A DNA stretch of 64,000 nt from Tenebrio molitor (Eukaryota; Arthropoda; Insecta; Coleoptera; Tenebrionidae): assembly GCF_963966145.1 (NCBI RefSeq), contig NC_091046.1, forward strand, positions 2,852,001 through 2,916,000, written 5' to 3'. The notes beneath the pieces are model-generated. The model made no database searches. It had not been told where the DNA came from and saw only the letters and a program-made list of their open reading frames with translations. The position numbers and the translations under genes were made by a program. Shown here in pieces: positions 35,349 to 45,788 of this stretch. Position 1 is the stretch's first letter. The number at the start of each line of letters is the position of its first letter.

Positions 35349-35854
35349 TTGGGTAACACTATTGGGTGCTTAACGTCCGAATGAGCGCCGGAATTTCTTA
35401 AACGACCTCCGACACGTATGAGTCCGCTATCGTCGAGGAAAGGGTTGAGTGATATCAGACGACTTTTCTTGCCGACTTGACGACCGCCCTCGAGTTCTTT
35501 GATTTCGGTACTAAACGCTTGATGCTGTACGTTTTTCAGGATGATAAGCATTGATCTTTGTAATTCAGACACTTTCAAGGGACCGGTGTGCTTCGTGATG
35601 GGCTTTCGACAATTTTCCGCGAATCGTAAACAATACGACAACACGCGTTGTAGTTTGCGCAACGATGAAAATCGAGTCAAAAAATCTGGTGGTAACATTT
35701 TCTCGGAAGTTATCGCGACAGCAACCACACGTCGTTGTTCCGGCAACTCCTGATCGTTGGCGAAGTTTGGATTCGTCTGACAGTACTTCGGCCAATGCTG
35801 TGCCTCGTTTGACAACCAGGATGGCCCGTGCCACCATAATGGAGAATCAATCAA
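35165..35854 (-). CDS. BEL pol, middle part (RNase H end to integrase zinc finger)
   Basis: A 229-codon frame whose reading is open upstream of its first Met to about 35990, where it takes over from the gag-RT frame after a one-base shift. It contains LIDSPLWWHGPSWL, then the HHCC integrase zinc-binding motif (HISLLHAGPQATLASLRQRY ... CLKC). It runs out of frame after CFRANP near 35185, where the next frame continues. Neither break coincides with a recognisable programmed-frameshift signal; both are near short homopolymers. Confidence 0.8.
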   Translation of the reverse strand: MIDSPLWWHGPSWLSNEAQHWPKYCQTNPNFANDQELPEQRRVVAVAITSEKMLPPDFLTRFSSLRKLQRVLSYCLRFAENCRKPITKHTGPLKVSELQRSMLIILKNVQHQAFSTEIKELEGGRQVGKKSRLISLNPFLDDSGLIRVGGRLRNSGAHSDVKHPIVLPKCEITELIVQSEHISLLHAGPQATLASLRQRYWPMSGRSVVRRIIHNCLKCFRANPTTSSQ

Positions 35855-38800
35855 TTCGCGGGGTGAACAGCCTCGCGAGATTATGTCCGCAGGATTGTCT
35901 TTGGTGTTGACGTAACTCCAGACGCAATTTTTTGTTAAAACCTGAATCTCGGAAACACGGTTTGCGACGAACGTTTTCCAAGTCGCTGGCCGCTAACCAC
36001 GACAAAACGATTTGAGAATCCGTCCAACAGCATGTCTTCGCGATGGGCAAATTCAAAGATTGTCTTAGGCTAGCAATTAACTTTGATAGCAACAACGCCC
36101 CGCAGAGCTCCAAGCGAGGGAGATTTATTGTCTTGAGGGGTGCCACTCGAGATTTAGCGCAAAGTAACCGGGTTTGATGGGGTGTCGCGGTGTTTAAGGA
36201 TCTGATATAGATGCATGCTCCGTAAGCGCGTTCGGATGCATCGCAAAAACCGTGGAGTTCGAATCCAATGGGATTCTGATTCGAAGTTACCTGCCGAGGA
36301 ATCTCCAACTGATTCAATTCAGGTAAGCCGGCAATGAATGAATCCCAGGTAGTCAGGATCCTTATTGGGACGGACTCATCCCACCCAACATTTAACGACC
36401 ATAGCGATTGGATCATTAATTTTGCAATTAGGATGACCGGACCCACAAGACCGAGAGGGTCAAAAATCTGCGCGGTGATTGATAAGATTCGTCGCTTGGT
36501 TACCCGATTTCCTGACTGGATCTGACATATGGAATATTTTAACGCGTCATGTGTGCAATTCCATAATAGACCTAATGTTTTGGAGTCGCCATGTTTATCG
36601 AAATTCACCATGACTTCATTTTCACTTAACGTGGGCAATAGCTCGGGGCAATTTGATGCCCATTTGTTTAACGGGAAACAGCCTTTGTCAAGGATTGCCA
36701 CTATATTGTCGCGTAACGCGCGCGCTTCGCGAACCGTTTTTGCTCCAGTTAGCAGGTCGTCCACATACGTGTCCTGCATGATTGACCGCTGAGCTTCGGG
36801 ATTATTTGAGCCTTCTTCCAGCGCTACCTGTTGTATGCATCGCGTAGCCAGGTAGGACGATGACGCCATGCCGTAGGTAACCGTGTTAAGCTCGTAAACT
36901 TGAACCGGATGGGACGGGTCGCGACGCCATAAAATTCGTTGGTACTTTCTGTCCTCTTTGTCCAATTGTATTTGCCGATACATTTTTGTTATATCCGCGG
37001 ATATCACGATGTTATGCAACCTAAAACGCGTAATGATGGCAAAGAGATCCTGTTGTACCACCGGACCTACCATTAATTTGTCGTTTAGACTGACACCGTT
37101 AGAGGTTTTGGCCGATGCGTCAAAGACTACGCGCAATTTGGTGGAAACACTGGACTCTTTTACTACCGAGTGATGAGGTAAAAAATACCCGTCGTTGGAG
37201 AACATTTCGCGATCTTCAATTGTTACCGGTGACATGTGATGCAAAGATTGATATTCGTCCAAGAACAATTGATAGGAAACGCGCAAATCCGGAGATCTTT
37301 TTAATCGTCTTTCAAGACCGTGTAACCTTTTCAAAGCGATGTCATAAGACGACCCTAACTGTTTTGAATTGTCTTTGAATGGTAGTCTGACTGTGAATCG
37401 GCCGTCATTGTCACGTTTGACGGTGGAGATGAAATGTGTCTCACACGCTCGTTCAGCGGAAGTTAGCGATTTGTGAACCGGAGTTTCCTCAATTTCCCAA
37501 AATTTCGCAATTCGAGCGTCGAGAGGATTCACTGCGCTGGTTACGACGTGTAAATTCGTCACGGAATTTTGCGGAAGTTTGGCAGGTAGACGCATTGCGC
37601 CCCCGGCTATCCATCCCAGGTGGGTCTTTTGGAAAACCGGGTGCACTTTGGTGGCCTTGATTTGACCGACACAGAGGAGGTCCCAAAAGATTTCAGCACC
37701 GATTAGAATATCTATGGGACCGGAACGATGAAATTGCGGATCCGCTAGCTTGATGTTATTTGGGATTTGGAGGAGACTTGCATTTATCGATTCCGCCGGC
37801 ACTGAATGAGTTATGATCGGTACTACAAGACAATTCAAGTTAGCACCGAACGCATTGTGAAATGATTTGACTTGCAGACTGGCGATTTTATTGACAATGC
37901 TGCCGTTAGCATTACCAATTCCGGTGACGCGGATGTTGGTTTCTTTCGAATTGACCCTTAAACGTTTGCAAGTTTCGACCGTTACGAAGTTGGATTGAGA
38001 CCCAACATCAATCAATGCGCGACACGATTGATATTGGCCGGTGTTGTCTCGTACGAGAATGACTGCTGTTGATAAAAGTACCTGCGATTCGTAACTATGA
38101 CAGTGATGGTTAGCTACGATCGGGGTGTCTTCAGCCGCGTTTGTTGTCACAGGTGCTGCGGGTTCCGTTAAATGGAGCAATGAGTTGTGCATTTTATTAC
38201 AAATTTTACAAACTCCTGACTTGCATTGGGACGCGGAATGTGAGGTGCTCCTCAAGCAATTGAAACATAATTTTAATCTTTTGACTTCGGCGATCCGAGC
38301 CGAAACGGACAAGTTTAAAAATTGTTTGCATTGATACATAAAATGGTTTTGATTGCACAACTTGCACGAGGGTTGTTGCGTAGCCAAGTTGGAGGAAGAT
38401 CTCGTGAACGGCGCTTTTGATTTCTGTTGCGGATTTGACTTGGATTGAACGTCACGGTTCTTTTCGGGGTTTTTGTGAAATTGGATCGCTTCCCACACGC
38501 GACAGCGATCCTTGAGGTACGCGTACATGTCCTTTAGCGTTGGCATCGTTTTTTTGTTGGTTGTTTCCCATTCCCGCATGGTAAATGCATCTAATTTTAA
38601 TTCGATTAAATGGATTATTAGAAGATCCCATGTTTCCGTCGGCGCATCTAACGTGTTTAACACTTTCAAGTGCAAATCTACCTTGTCGATAAGTTGCCTC
38701 AGAGACGCGGGAGAATCTTTTGTGACGTTGGGTAAATCGAATAACGCGCGAATATGATTTTTTATGATCAAACGTTGATCGTCATACCTTTCTTTCAGCA

Positions 38801-39380
38801 AAGCAATCGCGATTGGATAATTTTCGGTGGTGATACCTAAAGATTTGATCACGCTACTGGCTTCTCCTGTGACGCACGAATTTAAATACTGAAATTTCTG
38901 TATCGGCGACAAAGATGCGTTGCTGTGAATTAGCGAATCAAATCTCTGATAAAATGAGAGCCACTGCTCCCAGCTTCCATCGAAAGAAGGTAAACTCATA
39001 GTCGGAAGCGCTACCGGTACGAAATTCGGATTGGTAACCGATTGATTTGAATGACGAGTGTTCGCGTTTGGCGTTTCCGATTTCGCCGCGTTGAGAATTG
39101 TGTTGACGCGAGCCACCGCTGCGCTAAAATTGTTTTCGAACTCTTCGCGGTAGTTGATTTGCTCATCTAACGCATCTCCTTCATCGACCTCAAATTCGAT
39201 TTGTTTTTGGACGTTATCAAATTCGCTCTCTAAGTTTTTGAATTTCTCAAATCTCACTTGTAGTTGATCAAAATTCGGATTTTCTTGGTTGAGCTCGTCG
39301 ACCATCGAAACAAACTTTGTGAGGCGGGCTTTCAATGCCCCTCTGGATTTGATTAATGCAGCTAATGATAGCTCAGGCAT
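35847..39380 (-). CDS. BEL gag-protease-reverse transcriptase-RNase H polyprotein (1177 codons)
   Basis: From ATG 39380. An N-terminal coiled-coil-like region is followed by a DUF1759-type gag domain (about residues 120-290). Next come Cys/His clusters (CKLCNQNHFMYQC, CFNCLRSTSHSASQC, CKIC, roughly 335-405), then a DUF1758-type aspartic protease whose active site reads LIDVGSQSNF. Reverse transcriptase follows (LRVVFDASAKTSNGVSLND, DITKMYRQI, YVDDLLTG with the two catalytic Asp), then RNase H (GFCDASERAYGA). The frame leaves the correct register near 35990, so the last ~45 residues are spurious. Family assignment is firm. Confidence 0.93.
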   Translation of the reverse strand: MPELSLAALIKSRGALKARLTKFVSMVDELNQENPNFDQLQVRFEKFKNLESEFDNVQKQIEFEVDEGDALDEQINYREEFENNFSAAVARVNTILNAAKSETPNANTRHSNQSVTNPNFVPVALPTMSLPSFDGSWEQWLSFYQRFDSLIHSNASLSPIQKFQYLNSCVTGEASSVIKSLGITTENYPIAIALLKERYDDQRLIIKNHIRALFDLPNVTKDSPASLRQLIDKVDLHLKVLNTLDAPTETWDLLIIHLIELKLDAFTMREWETTNKKTMPTLKDMYAYLKDRCRVWEAIQFHKNPEKNRDVQSKSNPQQKSKAPFTRSSSNLATQQPSCKLCNQNHFMYQCKQFLNLSVSARIAEVKRLKLCFNCLRSTSHSASQCKSGVCKICNKMHNSLLHLTEPAAPVTTNAAEDTPIVANHHCHSYESQVLLSTAVILVRDNTGQYQSCRALIDVGSQSNFVTVETCKRLRVNSKETNIRVTGIGNANGSIVNKIASLQVKSFHNAFGANLNCLVVPIITHSVPAESINASLLQIPNNIKLADPQFHRSGPIDILIGAEIFWDLLCVGQIKATKVHPVFQKTHLGWIAGGAMRLPAKLPQNSVTNLHVVTSAVNPLDARIAKFWEIEETPVHKSLTSAERACETHFISTVKRDNDGRFTVRLPFKDNSKQLGSSYDIALKRLHGLERRLKRSPDLRVSYQLFLDEYQSLHHMSPVTIEDREMFSNDGYFLPHHSVVKESSVSTKLRVVFDASAKTSNGVSLNDKLMVGPVVQQDLFAIITRFRLHNIVISADITKMYRQIQLDKEDRKYQRILWRRDPSHPVQVYELNTVTYGMASSSYLATRCIQQVALEEGSNNPEAQRSIMQDTYVDDLLTGAKTVREARALRDNIVAILDKGCFPLNKWASNCPELLPTLSENEVMVNFDKHGDSKTLGLLWNCTHDALKYSICQIQSGNRVTKRRILSITAQIFDPLGLVGPVILIAKLMIQSLWSLNVGWDESVPIRILTTWDSFIAGLPELNQLEIPRQVTSNQNPIGFELHGFCDASERAYGACIYIRSLNTATPHQTRLLCAKSRVAPLKTINLPRLELCGALLLSKLIASLRQSLNLPIAKTCCWTDSQIVLSWLAASDLENVRRKPCFRDSGFNKKLRLELRQHQRQSCGHNLARLFTPRID

Positions 39381-39740
39381 TTTGAAAGTTATGTACGAAC
39401 GTTATGTAATGTAACCAACCGCCTTAATGACTAAATTCGTTCTGACTAAACGATGTTTTTTACTTCAAACCGCGATTTGAAGTATGCACACAATTTGGAG
39501 GGTTGGTGAGTGATAAGAAATGTGGATGAGAAGGAAGCCACTGACCTGCACTTTCCTTTGCTCTACGGGGGGTGTCGTCGCTGCCTCGGGAACCTCTGGG
39601 CCTGCAGATGGATTCGTCGCAATCTCGATTACGAATATTACGATCCTGGTTCGCTGCGAGGGCGCTCGATTGTTGCACTGGACTTTGATTGCACTGAAGC
39701 ACTACTTTTTGATACACATCCGGCTCGAAGGACCAAAAAA
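39381..39740 (-). promoter_or_regulatory. BEL leader with tRNA-Tyr primer-binding site (39719-39735)
   Basis: On the plus strand TCCGGCTCGAAGGACCA at 39719-39735 equals the 3' end of insect tRNA-Tyr including CCA, so the minus strand holds the complementary primer site five bases after the 5' LTR. The remaining ~340 bp to the gag ATG is leader. Confidence 0.88.
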
Positions 39741-40168
39741 TGTTTCGGTTCAATTGCCTCCTATGAAGTTTGACGGATGTTTCCGCACCCAGGAGTTTGA
39801 ACCTATGACACGCCAATTGCGTGTCCGGTAGGGTTTTCTTTTTACGCGTAGGGGTTTCGCACAATGTGGACCGTGATTTCAAAATGAGGATAGATGCTTC
39901 AGATTAATGCAAAGATGTATTGGTGTTTCTGGTTCTACATTTGCTTATCAACTAACTTAAAACTAACGAAAATGTACAAAAGTGAATTCGCACCCCCTCT
40001 CCGTCATGGGTAGTACGCTGGTGGTCTTTTGCAAGATGTGCATGAGCCAGATGGCGGGACTTTCCCACTATTGTGAAAGAGACCACCAACGTACCGGCAC
40101 CGGGGATGATTGTCGACAGGAATATTGGAAGCGGCGTCATAAACTAAATTGGACCGGCCGCTCCAACA
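39741..40168 (-). repeat. 5' LTR of the BEL element (428 bp)
   Basis: Identical, as read, to 33541-33968; followed by the duplicated ACCAC at 40169-40173. It should contain the element promoter. Confidence 0.95.
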
Positions 40169-40279
40169 ACCACATCTCGATAAACCTCTACGGGGATTTG
40201 AAATCGAGCACTAACCACCTAATACTGCTAATAAGATTCGTTAATTTTTGTGTAACTTTATTTATTTGTATTGAAAAAA

Positions 40280-40330
40280 ATCATAATAAATGTTCAAAAT
40301 GTCCTCCGTTTGCCCTAATATGTACAAGCA
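40280..40330 (-). pseudogene. C-terminal remnant of a mariner-like transposase
   Basis: Minus strand reads NGGHFEHLL then a stop, the same C-terminus as the transposase at 31414-32461, with an AATAAA-like signal downstream. The rest of the gene is not recognisable; 40169-40545 otherwise holds nothing I can name. Confidence 0.5.
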
Positions 40331-40545
40331 TTAGCATACCTTCGGACGGCAGTAGTAGCCTTTCCACTATATTCCCCATACACAAAATACATACATATCT
40401 ACATACTCCTCGATAGAATATTCGGGCATTGTAAACGATTGTAGTCTTCGCAGGCGACGGATAAAAGATAGGTAGATCAAATTAAAATGTAAACTTTGAC
40501 AGTAAATTTCGAATCGTTACCAAGCAATCATTTTTAAGTCGAAAC

Positions 40546-40876
40546 ATAACGGGCCTTCAAATAAATTTATACTTAGAGCAACCTATGGAAATTCAATTGT
40601 TTGCAACATTTTTCCAGCGTAGAAAATGACACAAGAAACGTCTGACATTTTAACGACATAAAATTAGGTTAGAAAATATTTTTAATTTTTGTAGTGCATT
40701 TTCCCTATTCCCTCTCCACGGAATATGGCAATATGAAATTGGGAAAAAAGCTCACTGTGTAATCTGTGTAACTCTGGAGAATAATTGGTTACCTACAAAA
40801 ATTACTTTACACTGTTAACAGAATTAGAATGTCGCCTACGCCTACTCTAAATATATATTGATTTGAAGGTCCGATA
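40546..40876. mobile_element. ~330-bp MITE, uninterrupted copy
   Basis: Matches 13833-14151 plus 15665-15686, with ends ATAACGGGCCTTCAAATAAA and ATTTGAAGGTCCGATAT forming short inverted repeats. It provides the empty site for the mariner-like insertion in the other copy. Confidence 0.82.
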
Positions 40877-41031
40877 TAAGATATAAGATTATTTTTCGCA
40901 ATATTTCAGCAGTCCCAAAACAGCAGGGAACAATTTTATTTTCAGAAAACGGTATAAAGGTTTTCGACCACATTTTCCCTGATAAACTCACCCTGAAATT
41001 CTTGAGAGACCATTCCCTAACACCCTGTATT

Positions 41032-41128
41032 TATTGTGATAACAATCTTTGTGGGGTATTGACAGATAAATTATCAGTAAGCAGACAGGTAGAGTATCTT
41101 CCATTAAATGATAAAAGTTACAAATAAA
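41032..41128. repeat. Dispersed repeat fragment (copy at 51260-51356)
   Basis: GTATTGACAGATAAATTATC and flanks match 51260-51356. Just before it, ACACCCTGTA at 41020-41029 looks like a mariner-type end, but its partner was not found. Confidence 0.65.
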
Positions 41129-41379
41129 TGGGGAGATCCGTGTAGAGTCCCCTTTACCTGTAAGGGTCACAAAATTAAGATGGCGGAGAAGAGTGCCGAG
41201 TCAGTAACGGATTAACGACCCTCACCGACCCTTTAAATAATTATATGCAGAAAGATTAATATTTACAAATTCGAAGAAGTTGATCCCCTTTTGCAATCAC
41301 CAAAAGATACAAGAATCCAGAAAATCCAATTAGTCGTTTAGTTTTCACTCTGTTTGCTACCCGGTCAATTAAATAAGTA

Positions 41380-41830
41380 AAATCAAGTATGAGTTCATTA
41401 AAAAGGAAAAGAGCTTCTGGTGCTACATAGATTTAAATATCGATTCCATAAAGAACTATCTAGTAGTGTTAAACGTTGGGTGTGTTCAATAAGTGGAAAT
41501 AAAAAGTGTTTGGCGTACTCGTATTTGAAAACAGAGGGAAAAATAAATATCGTTGAAATTATCGATAACCATAATCATTCACCACATGAAGAACAATTAC
41601 TTGATAGGAATGAACTAATGTGGATGGGACTTTTAGCTGCTGTGCCAATTTTTTTCTTCAAATGTTTATTATTCACGGACTTTGGGATGACCATTACACA
41701 CCTTTAGTCTTTTTTTTTACTTCCCAACAAACAAAAGACAAGTTATGCTTTGGCCTTAAATTATGCGATTGAAGAAAGCCAAAAGATTGGAAAAGTTTTG
41801 GCTCCAACAACTGTAGTGGTAGGTTTTTAT
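41380..41830 (+). pseudogene. FLYWCH / MULE transposase fragment
   Basis: Forward pieces in two frames: KYEFIKKEKSFWCY, then RFHKELSSSVKRWVCSISGN, KKCLAYSY and DNHNHSPHEE. This fits a FLYWCH zinc finger (Cys, Cys, HxH). A following LPNKQKTSYALALNYAIEES resembles the start of the MULE transposase core. Frameshifts and a T-rich interruption separate the pieces. FLYWCH domains are common in insect Mutator-like transposases. Confidence 0.55.
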
Positions 41831-41959
41831 TATTATTATTATTCAAAGAACCCAACAGAAAAGTTTCAATTATAGGGGTCTGTCAAACTTGAATCACAAT
41901 AACAGCAAGAGAATAGAAAAGTATCTGTATAGCCTGAATGCTCTAGGTCAAGATTGACT

Positions 41960-42375
41960 CCTCATCCACAAGTTCATCGAAGCCGGTTTCCCGGGTGAAA
42001 ATCATTCGATCCTACCTGAAAAACAGGACTTTTAGAGGGACGATCACAGAAATCACATCATTGGAATGTAGGATTACCGCGGGACTTCCCCAAGGTTCGC
42101 TCATGTCGCGGTTTCCGGGTTACCGACGCCCTCAGAAGAGCGAATCGTTTAAGTATGGTTCTCTAATACCATTTCCGTTATGTTTTAGGACCCCAAAGAT
42201 GGAAGAGTTAAAGACCAAATTTCCGACTCAAGAACAGATGCAGGACCGAGTGTCCCAATAATGGTGGGTGCGATCAGAGTTATTTGAAGTTGGAATTTGG
42301 AATTACTATTGCAAGAAGATAAATATAAACCTGTTCCCAAGTTGATACGCTTCTCATCTAGAAGTACCGAAATTT
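41960..42375 (+). pseudogene. Jockey-like retrotransposon fragment, upstream of CAP copy 3
   Basis: VKIIRSYLKNRTFRG and CRITAGLPQGSLMS are reverse transcriptase motifs of a Jockey-type element. The sequence after it (42130-42375) matches 28210-28470, upstream of CAP copy 2, showing shared ancestry of the two loci. Confidence 0.75.
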
Positions 42376-42378
42376 ATA

Positions 42379-43732
42379 TACCATTCACGATGTTTTGGCA
42401 TAAGGGGAGGCCATGGAAAAAGTGCATTTAAGTTGGCAGTAAAGCTGTCTGTTGAATTAGGTTATGTTTTTCTAAGTTTGAGGTTATAAACTGCGTCATT
42501 GTCTAGTGCATTGTTGTCAGTTTTACTGGTTTACAATAGAACAATACTCACACATTTTTTCTCCATTTTAACAAAACAGGAAACCGTGGAGGGAGAAAAG
42601 ACTGGAGATGGCACTAATTCAAATAAGTGTACCGGCCCGCGAAAACTACAGAGTCATAAAAGGTTTCTGAATATAGACGCTAGGCCAATCGCTTCCTTCG
42701 CGTTCCTTCCAGACGCATTGTGCTTCTTTATCTAGCGCATTGTGGACTGGGTCATAAAAGGTTGTTGCAGGTGCTTTTAGAGGGTTCGGATTTTTAATAT
42801 GGGAAGCATAGGAAATGCCATCTCCAGTCTTTTCTCCCTCCACGCAGGAAACTGACTTGAACAGAGTAACAGACTACAGAATAGTAGGGACCGGGACCGA
42901 AAGACAAAGTGGCTCCTGTTAATTTGTGCACCACTTAGATAACCCATCTATACAGTGTCTTAACCAACCAATTAGTAATTTCTCAATGCATTTTTCATTT
43001 TAACCAAAACGTTCCTAGAACTAGATTGTATAAAATCTTGTACCTACTTATTAAGCCTTACTTTATTCGAATCTTTCTGCAAAATATTTATACACCCATC
43101 GTCCATGACAAAAAAGAACAAAACTATTCAACTTCCATAATTTCATCAGAAAATTCTGAATCATCATTACATGCATCAAAATCCCAATCAAATTCCGAGT
43201 CAGATTCTCCTAATGAAATTATTAAGGGAAGAACGTTTTCAAATGAAAGATTTCCCATTAATTTTGCCCAATCTTCCGAAATAAGTTCTTCACAATATCT
43301 ACAAAAATGTTGGCAAATTTCAGGAGTACATTTAAAAATGGACTCAAGCCATAAATTCACAACTCTATCGCGAAGTTATAATAGGTCTTACAAAACCCCT
43401 GTGCCATTTCAATTGGGTCGTTGTTTCTTCCTTCACTATCCGTGCTACATATTTATCTTGTACTCACCTACGATTCAATTTATACATAAAAAGAACTTGA
43501 CTTCACTGTAACTTACTGAAAATATGTTCTGCAGTCTAATACAAACACCATCAATACGTTTTAATGTCGCTTAATTATGATTACGGTAAATTCGGCAACA
43601 TGTTACGTTCATTTTGATAGGTCCGCATGTCAGGCACTTTAGTGACAGCAGAGATGACAGAAATCAAACATGTATCCAACGTTAAAAAATGAAATCATAG
43701 CCTCCCCTTATGCCAAAACATCGTGAATGGCA
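42379..43732. mobile_element. 1.35-kb TIR DNA transposon inserted upstream of CAP copy 3
   Basis: Perfect ~31-bp inverted ends starting CCATTCACGATGTTTTGGCA (42381) and its complement ending 43730. It splits a stretch that is continuous before CAP copy 2 (GAAATTCATCTATGAGAG). TATA flanks both sides and may be a 4-bp duplication. A minus-strand open piece (43124-43360, acidic C-terminus) may be the remnant of a transposase, unassigned. A second MITE sits inside it. Confidence 0.85.
42585..42844. mobile_element. 260-bp MITE nested in the TIR transposon, 8-bp target duplication
   Basis: Perfect 29-bp inverted repeats (CGTGGAGGGAGAAAAGACTG... and complement) are flanked by CAGGAAAC at 42577-42584 and 42845-42852. 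An 8-bp duplication suggests the hAT superfamily, though the terminal bases are not the usual hAT ones. Confidence 0.9.
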
Positions 43733-43845
43733 TATATCTATGAGAGTCATGAGTATATCTGTGTATCATAGCAACGTTGTAAACACAATTTTTATACTTT
43801 CAAAATATTGTCGCTTTGTCTTTACAAACTTCAAACTCGTAAAAA
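42853..43845. other. Remainder of the TIR element and CAP copy 3 promoter region
   Basis: 43733-43845 matches the 110 bp before CAP copy 2 (GTGTATCATAGCAACGTTGT, then TTGTCGCTTTG). TATACTTT at 43795 is the best candidate core promoter. Confidence 0.6.
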
Positions 43846-44870
43846 ATGTTAAAAAGGGCAGTTGTGTTTGTGATGTTGCTGAGCGTCTGTGCATCTCAGG
43901 AAGAACCACAGGCTGAGGCGACTACTGTGGTCATGCTCGAGAAGGATCCAGAAGAAAAATTCGATTTTACAAAATTCGACTATTGCAGCATTAAGTGCGG
44001 TGAGGACAAACATTCGGCGTGCGATTGCAAGATGAGAGGACCACGTACTTACTTATCGGACGACTTGGTACAATTCCGTCAAGATATCCTCGATAAACAC
44101 AACGAATTAAGAAATATGCTCGCATCTGGCCAAGAACCAAAGATGGGCGGAAAGACAGCTAGCAACATGATGGTCCTCAACTACGACTTAGAGCTCGAAT
44201 ACATCGCCAAATGCTACGGAGGGTACTTTGTGAAGAGTCATGACAAGTGCAGGCTCGCGCATGATAAAACAAAAGTTGGACAGAACTTAGCCGGAAGAGG
44301 TAAAATTGTGCCGTATTACCACATGAACGCGATGGAGAGATGGTAAGTTGATGGGTGGCGGGCACACGAATCGTGTGTTATGTATTTGCAAATAAAATGA
44401 ATGTTGTCATTATTGTGTCTGAACGAGATTTTAGGTACAACGAAATACGATTCCTTGAAGGTCCAGAGTTGTTCAAACCGTACACTGGATCAAAGACCCC
44501 AGCTGGCATTATTGGCCATTTTGTACAGCTCGTGTGGGCAAGTATGTACCGCGTAGGATGTGTAAGAATATGGAATCCGGAAAATACGGTCGACGTTTAC
44601 AAATGGGTACTGATATGCAATTATAAAGCGGGTCCCGGTGGAATAAGTGCGAATATACTGGATGCCCACATTTTTGGGGAAGGAGAGCCGTGCAGTAACT
44701 GTCTCTACAACACGCAATGTAACGATAAATATTCTTCTTTGTGTGGAAAACTCTATCCCGCTCCCGCCGATCCTGCGGCACTCGTACCAACGGACAGTGG
44801 ATCTGAGCGGTTCGTCCCAACCCACATAAAATCGTTGTGTGCCTTCGTGGCTTTATTGTATTTTTGCTGA
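43846..44870 (+). CDS. CAP-domain secreted protein, copy 3, intact
   Basis: Exons 43846-44342 and 44435-44870 joined by GTAAGT...TTTTAG give 310 aa. Signal peptide 1-17 as in copy 2. The CAP domain has KHNELRNMLASG, MMVLNYDLELEYIAKC, NLAG, WYNEIRFLEG and GHFVQLVWASMYRVGC (copy 2 has GHFTQVVW). The C-terminal region keeps paired cysteines and ends in a hydrophobic FVALLYFC tail, again like a GPI signal. Exon 1 is highly similar to copy 2, while exon 2 and the region around the active groove have diverged more, suggesting functional divergence rather than decay. AATAAA at 44886. Extracellular; role unknown. Confidence 0.9.
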
Positions 44871-45718
44871 ACCTGTTCTTTACATCAATAAATATTTCTA
44901 TTTTATAACTGGTATTACATTTTCGATTTTGACGTTTTCTTCACCCCATCAAAATCAATGAATCATCTCATCAAGCATCTGGGTATTGTTTCTCCTGACG
45001 TAGGTACTCAATTTTGCAAAGAATTTTCTTGATGAAGAACTCAAAACGAGTTTCTTCTTCGATGCACTGTTTTGCCTTTGTAGTCTTTGTACATATAACT
45101 TACCCTGATCGAAAAGAAGAAAAGAAAGAACAAGAACAATAAAAATACGAAGAGAACAGAAGAGGAAGAACAAAAATGATGCCATGCCGTATAATTAATT
45201 GAATGTTTGTAAATATTTATTTACTCATCGGTTTTGTAAGTTTTTTTTTTGTATTTTGGCTACAAGTTATAGCAATTTTGGTTACTTCTTTTTTGACCTC
45301 CAAAGTACGCAGCCACAACAAACATAAAGTCAAGGTTTTCCCCAAAGTGTTATTGACACTGATAACGATAAAACTGATTGTCTCATTTGGAAATCAGTAT
45401 CTGCTAATTCACACGTCATGCGTAAAAATAGCAGATACCTAGAATCAGCCCTTGATCTGTTCCAGATACGGACCGTGCTTAGAGTACCAAATCGCGAAAA
45501 AATGTCATCGATGCAATTCCACAACATTGATATCGAGCAAGGTCACGTTCGCGATCTATTAATATCTCTTCTCTTTTCCTGTTTGATTGCAACAATGGTG
45601 TAACAGCAAGTGCAGAGTCCAGTATTGCATTCGCGACCGACAAATAGTTGTTCAGCGTACGCGACAGTGAGAGTCGGCGTTATCTGTCACGAAATTAGGT
45701 AAAATACCTATTTAGGCA
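44871..45718. other. Intergenic between CAP copy 3 and cGLR 1
   Basis: The first ~70 bp match the 3' ends of the other CAP genes. The rest has short open frames only and no recognised repeat or RNA gene. Confidence 0.55.
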
Positions 45719-45726
45719 TATAAAAC
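45719..45726 (+). promoter_or_regulatory. TATA box of cGLR 1
   Basis: TATAAAAC 70 bp before the ATG, followed by a short 5' leader without upstream ATG. Confidence 0.6.
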
Positions 45727-45788
45727 AATATCGCGACAGATATCGCTCACAGATTTCGTTGAGAGTCGGTGAATCCAGTCTCAGAGAA

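Larger units (their letters stand above)
33541..40168 (-). mobile_element. BEL/Pao LTR retrotransposon, 6628 bp, recent insertion
   Basis: Two 428-bp LTRs (33541-33968 and 39741-40168) are identical as far as I can read. On the coding (minus) strand they start TGTTGGAG and end CCGAAACA. The element is flanked by ACCAC on both sides (33536-33540, 40169-40173), the 5-bp duplication expected of BEL/Pao. It carries a tRNA-Tyr primer site, a polypurine tract, and gag-pol in three pieces because of two frameshifts. Gag-pol order is gag, zinc knuckles, protease, reverse transcriptase, RNase H, integrase, DUF5641-like tail. No envelope-like gene is seen. Confidence 0.96.
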
